Below, one piece after another: positions 62,068 through 64,000 of a stretch of DNA of 64,000 nt (position 1 is the first letter of the stretch; every line of letters begins with the position of its first letter). The notes below the pieces were generated by a model that saw only the letters and a program-made list of their open reading frames with translations, was not told where the DNA came from and searched no databases. The position numbers and the translations under genes are program-made. Source of the DNA: Hymenobacter sp. BT18 (GTDB lineage: Bacteria; Bacteroidota; Bacteroidia; Cytophagales; Hymenobacteraceae); contig NZ_CP050954.1 of assembly GCF_012273015.1 (NCBI RefSeq), positions 744,001 through 808,000 on the forward strand, in the 5' to 3' direction.

Positions 62068-64000
62068 CTAGCCTACCTTCAGTTCCCCAAACCCAGCCGG
62101 TATCACCACCTGCGGCAGCGTCAGGCCGGTTTCGAGGGTGGCGGGAGTAGCTTCGGCAGTCTGCCCATCTACCACAAGCGTATCGACGGCGGAGGGCAGG
62201 CCGTGCAGCACCACGCGGTAGGTGGTGTAGGTGGGCTGGTAGTCGCCTTCGATTTCCTGCTGCACGGTTAGCCCCTGGGCGGAGCCGACGACGCGGAAGC
62301 GGCGGGTGGTACGCTGGCCCTGCTCGTAGCCGTAGCCTTCGCCCCCGTCGTCGTAGAGTACGCTCTGCTCTTCGCCTTCGGTGTAGTACACGTGCAGGGT
62401 GAGCTGCTCCACTACTTGCTCGCCCACATACTGCATCACGGGGTACATGGGTACCACGGCCCCGGCGCGCACAAACAGCGGAATCCGGTCGAGGCCGGCG
62501 CTGGCCCACACTTCGGCGCCCCCGGTCTTGGGCTCGTCGGTCCAGTAGTAGAACCACTCCCCGCGCGGCAGGTACATCCAGCGGCCATCGGCCCCGGCCT
62601 GAGTGATGGGGCACACCAGCAGATGGTCGCCGAGGCTGAACTCGGCCATGCGCAGGTAGGTATCGGTGTCGGTCTGGTCGAGGAAAGCCAGGGGGCGCAA
62701 CATGGGCGTGCCTTCCGTGACGTACTGCCAAAAAGTGGTGTACATGTAGGGCAGCAGGCGGTAGCGCAGCTCAATAAAGGACTTAGCCAGCTCCATGTAC
62801 TGCTCCCCGAACGACCAGGGCTCCTGGTCGCCGTGGTCGCCGGAGCTGTGGGTGCGGAAGAACGGGTGAAAGGCGCCCAGCGCTACCCAGCGCACGTACA
62901 GCTCCCCGTCGGGCGTATCGATAAAGCCGCCGATGTCGGAGCCGATAAAGCTGAAGCCCGAGATGCTCAGGCGCTGGCACTGGATGTTGGCCAGCCAAAG
63001 GTGCTCCCAGGAGGCAATGTTGTCGCCGGTCCAGCCGGAGGAGTAGCGCTGCCCGCCGCTGTAGGTGCTGCGCGTGATGGTGAAAGGCCGGTTGGGATAG
63101 GCAAAGCGCTTCACGCCGTCGTTGGTGGCGCGGGCCATCTGCATCCCATAGATGTTGTGGGCCTTTTTGTGGGTAGCGGGCTGCCCGTCGTAGTCGAAGC
63201 GCACGTCGTCGGGGAAGGTGCCTTTCTCGAACACGGCGGGCTCGTTCATGTCGTTCCACACGCCCTTCACGCCGGTTTCCTGGATGAGGCCCTTAAACAG
63301 GCCGGCCCACCACTCACGCACGTCGGGGCGGGTGAAGTCGGGGAAGTTGCAGAGACCGGGCCACACGGAGCCTTTCATCAGGGGCCCGTCGCCGCGGCGG
63401 CAGAAGTAGTCCTTTTCCAGCGCCTCGGTGTACACCGAGTAGTCAGGGTCAATCTTGATGCCGGGGTCGATGATAACAATGGTCTTGAAGCCGTCCTCGG
63501 CCAGCTCCCGCACCATGCGCTGGGGCTCAGGAAAGTGCTGGGGGCTCCAGGTAAAGCACCGGAAGCCGTCCATGTAGTCGATGTCGAGGTAGATGGCGTC
63601 GCAGGGAATTTGCCGGTCGCGGAAGCCCTGGGTTATCTGCTTTACGTTGCTCTCGGGGAAGTAGCTCCACTTGCACTGGTGGTAGCCCAGGGCCCAGAGC
63701 GGGGGCAGCTCGGGCGTGCCCGTGAGGCGGGTGTACTCCTGGGTGACTTCGAGCAGCGTGGGGCCGTAGATGAAGTAGTAGTTCATTTCCCCGCCCATGG
63801 CCCAGAAGCTGGTCACGTCGGCGCGCTCGGCGGCAAAGTCGAAGTACGACTTAAAGGTGTTGTCGAAGAAGATGCCGTGGGCAATCTTCTGGTGCAGTTC
63901 CAGGTAAAACGGAATGTTCTTGTAGAGCGGGTCGGAGCCCTTCACGTAGCCGTACGTGTCGGTGCCCCAGTTGCTGTAGCGCTTGCCGCGCAGGTTCATG
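62068..64000 (-). CDS. GH31 alpha-glucosidase-like enzyme, 5' end outside window
   Basis: The visible 643 residues are most of a GH31 enzyme that lacks its N-terminal beta-sandwich. Catalytic-domain landmarks are PPLWALGYHQCKWSYF, IPCDAIYLDIDYMDGFRCFTW, the nucleophile Asp in GVWNDMNEPAVF, and IGSDIGGF. The barrel is followed by RLLPYMYT, and the C-terminal beta domains (about 480-643) include the usual LPRGEWFYYWT. The open frame runs past the window edge, and a normal family member is about 750-850 residues, so the ATG at 63999 is unlikely to be the true start. It would release glucose from the non-reducing end of alpha-glucans or oligosaccharides. No signal peptide can be judged. A terminator hairpin follows. 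Confidence 0.92.
   Translation of the reverse strand, partial: MNLRGKRYSNWGTDTYGYVKGSDPLYKNIPFYLELHQKIAHGIFFDNTFKSYFDFAAERADVTSFWAMGGEMNYYFIYGPTLLEVTQEYTRLTGTPELPPLWALGYHQCKWSYFPESNVKQITQGFRDRQIPCDAIYLDIDYMDGFRCFTWSPQHFPEPQRMVRELAEDGFKTIVIIDPGIKIDPDYSVYTEALEKDYFCRRGDGPLMKGSVWPGLCNFPDFTRPDVREWWAGLFKGLIQETGVKGVWNDMNEPAVFEKGTFPDDVRFDYDGQPATHKKAHNIYGMQMARATNDGVKRFAYPNRPFTITRSTYSGGQRYSSGWTGDNIASWEHLWLANIQCQRLSISGFSFIGSDIGGFIDTPDGELYVRWVALGAFHPFFRTHSSGDHGDQEPWSFGEQYMELAKSFIELRYRLLPYMYTTFWQYVTEGTPMLRPLAFLDQTDTDTYLRMAEFSLGDHLLVCPITQAGADGRWMYLPRGEWFYYWTDEPKTGGAEVWASAGLDRIPLFVRAGAVVPMYPVMQYVGEQVVEQLTLHVYYTEGEEQSVLYDDGGEGYGYEQGQRTTRRFRVVGSAQGLTVQQEIEGDYQPTYTTYRVVLHGLPSAVDTLVVDGQTAEATPATLETGLTLPQVVIPAGFGELKVG

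Overview
The window is high-GC bacterial DNA that looks like a chromosome segment from the Bacteroidota, most likely Hymenobacter or a close relative (Hymenobacteraceae). The evidence is two secreted proteins with the C-terminal sorting domain of the type IX secretion system, an Oar-like TonB-dependent receptor with an N-terminal carboxypeptidase-regulatory domain, Bacteroidota-style TAnnTTTG promoter elements, very few Shine-Dalgarno sequences, and dispersed GTCAT...ATGAC palindromes. No rRNA, tRNA, CRISPR array, transposase or prophage was seen. The genus is an inference from these traits, not from a database search.

Layout. 1-9.3 kb: a truncated secreted surface protein, a sensor kinase/LytTR regulator pair, and a 1578-residue M4 metalloprotease with IPT/TIG and FG-GAP repeats. 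9.4-18.5 kb: a class-II cAMP phosphodiesterase/Sel1/GNAT operon, an MFS transporter, lipid A synthesis (lpxB), QueD, a BtuCF-like uptake pair and the ADP-heptose epimerase hldD. 18.7-33.5 kb: redox enzymes, a DCC oxidoreductase near an HTTM membrane protein, lipoproteins, the TonB-dependent receptor, a DUF885 peptidase-like lipoprotein and an SDR.

33.6-43.5 kb is the most unusual part. Five tightly packed minus-strand genes encode an ABC-2 permease, an acyltransferase-cytochrome P450 fusion, a Wzt-like ATPase, a half-length terpene-cyclase-like protein with a DxDD motif, and a membrane acyltransferase. Next to them lie a divergent UbiA-type prenyltransferase and two glycosyltransferases. Together they look like a locus that builds, oxidises, acylates, glycosylates and exports a prenyl- or lipid-linked glycoconjugate. 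I know of no described system with this composition.

43.6-64 kb: a PhoD-like phosphatase, a GH3/beta-lactamase-fold fusion, an acyl-CoA ligase, a membrane acetyltransferase-like protein, a cell-wall group (GHL10 glycosidase, VanX-like dipeptidase, serine hydrolase), two disordered small proteins, a rhomboid protease next to a protein that shares its N-terminal module, a lipase-like hydrolase carrying an in-frame repeat insertion, a sorted surface protein and a truncated GH31 glucosidase.

Many gene ends are marked by long, often perfect inverted repeats that probably act as terminators, especially between convergent genes. Several families of short dispersed repeats have colonised intergenic DNA and, in one case, a coding sequence.
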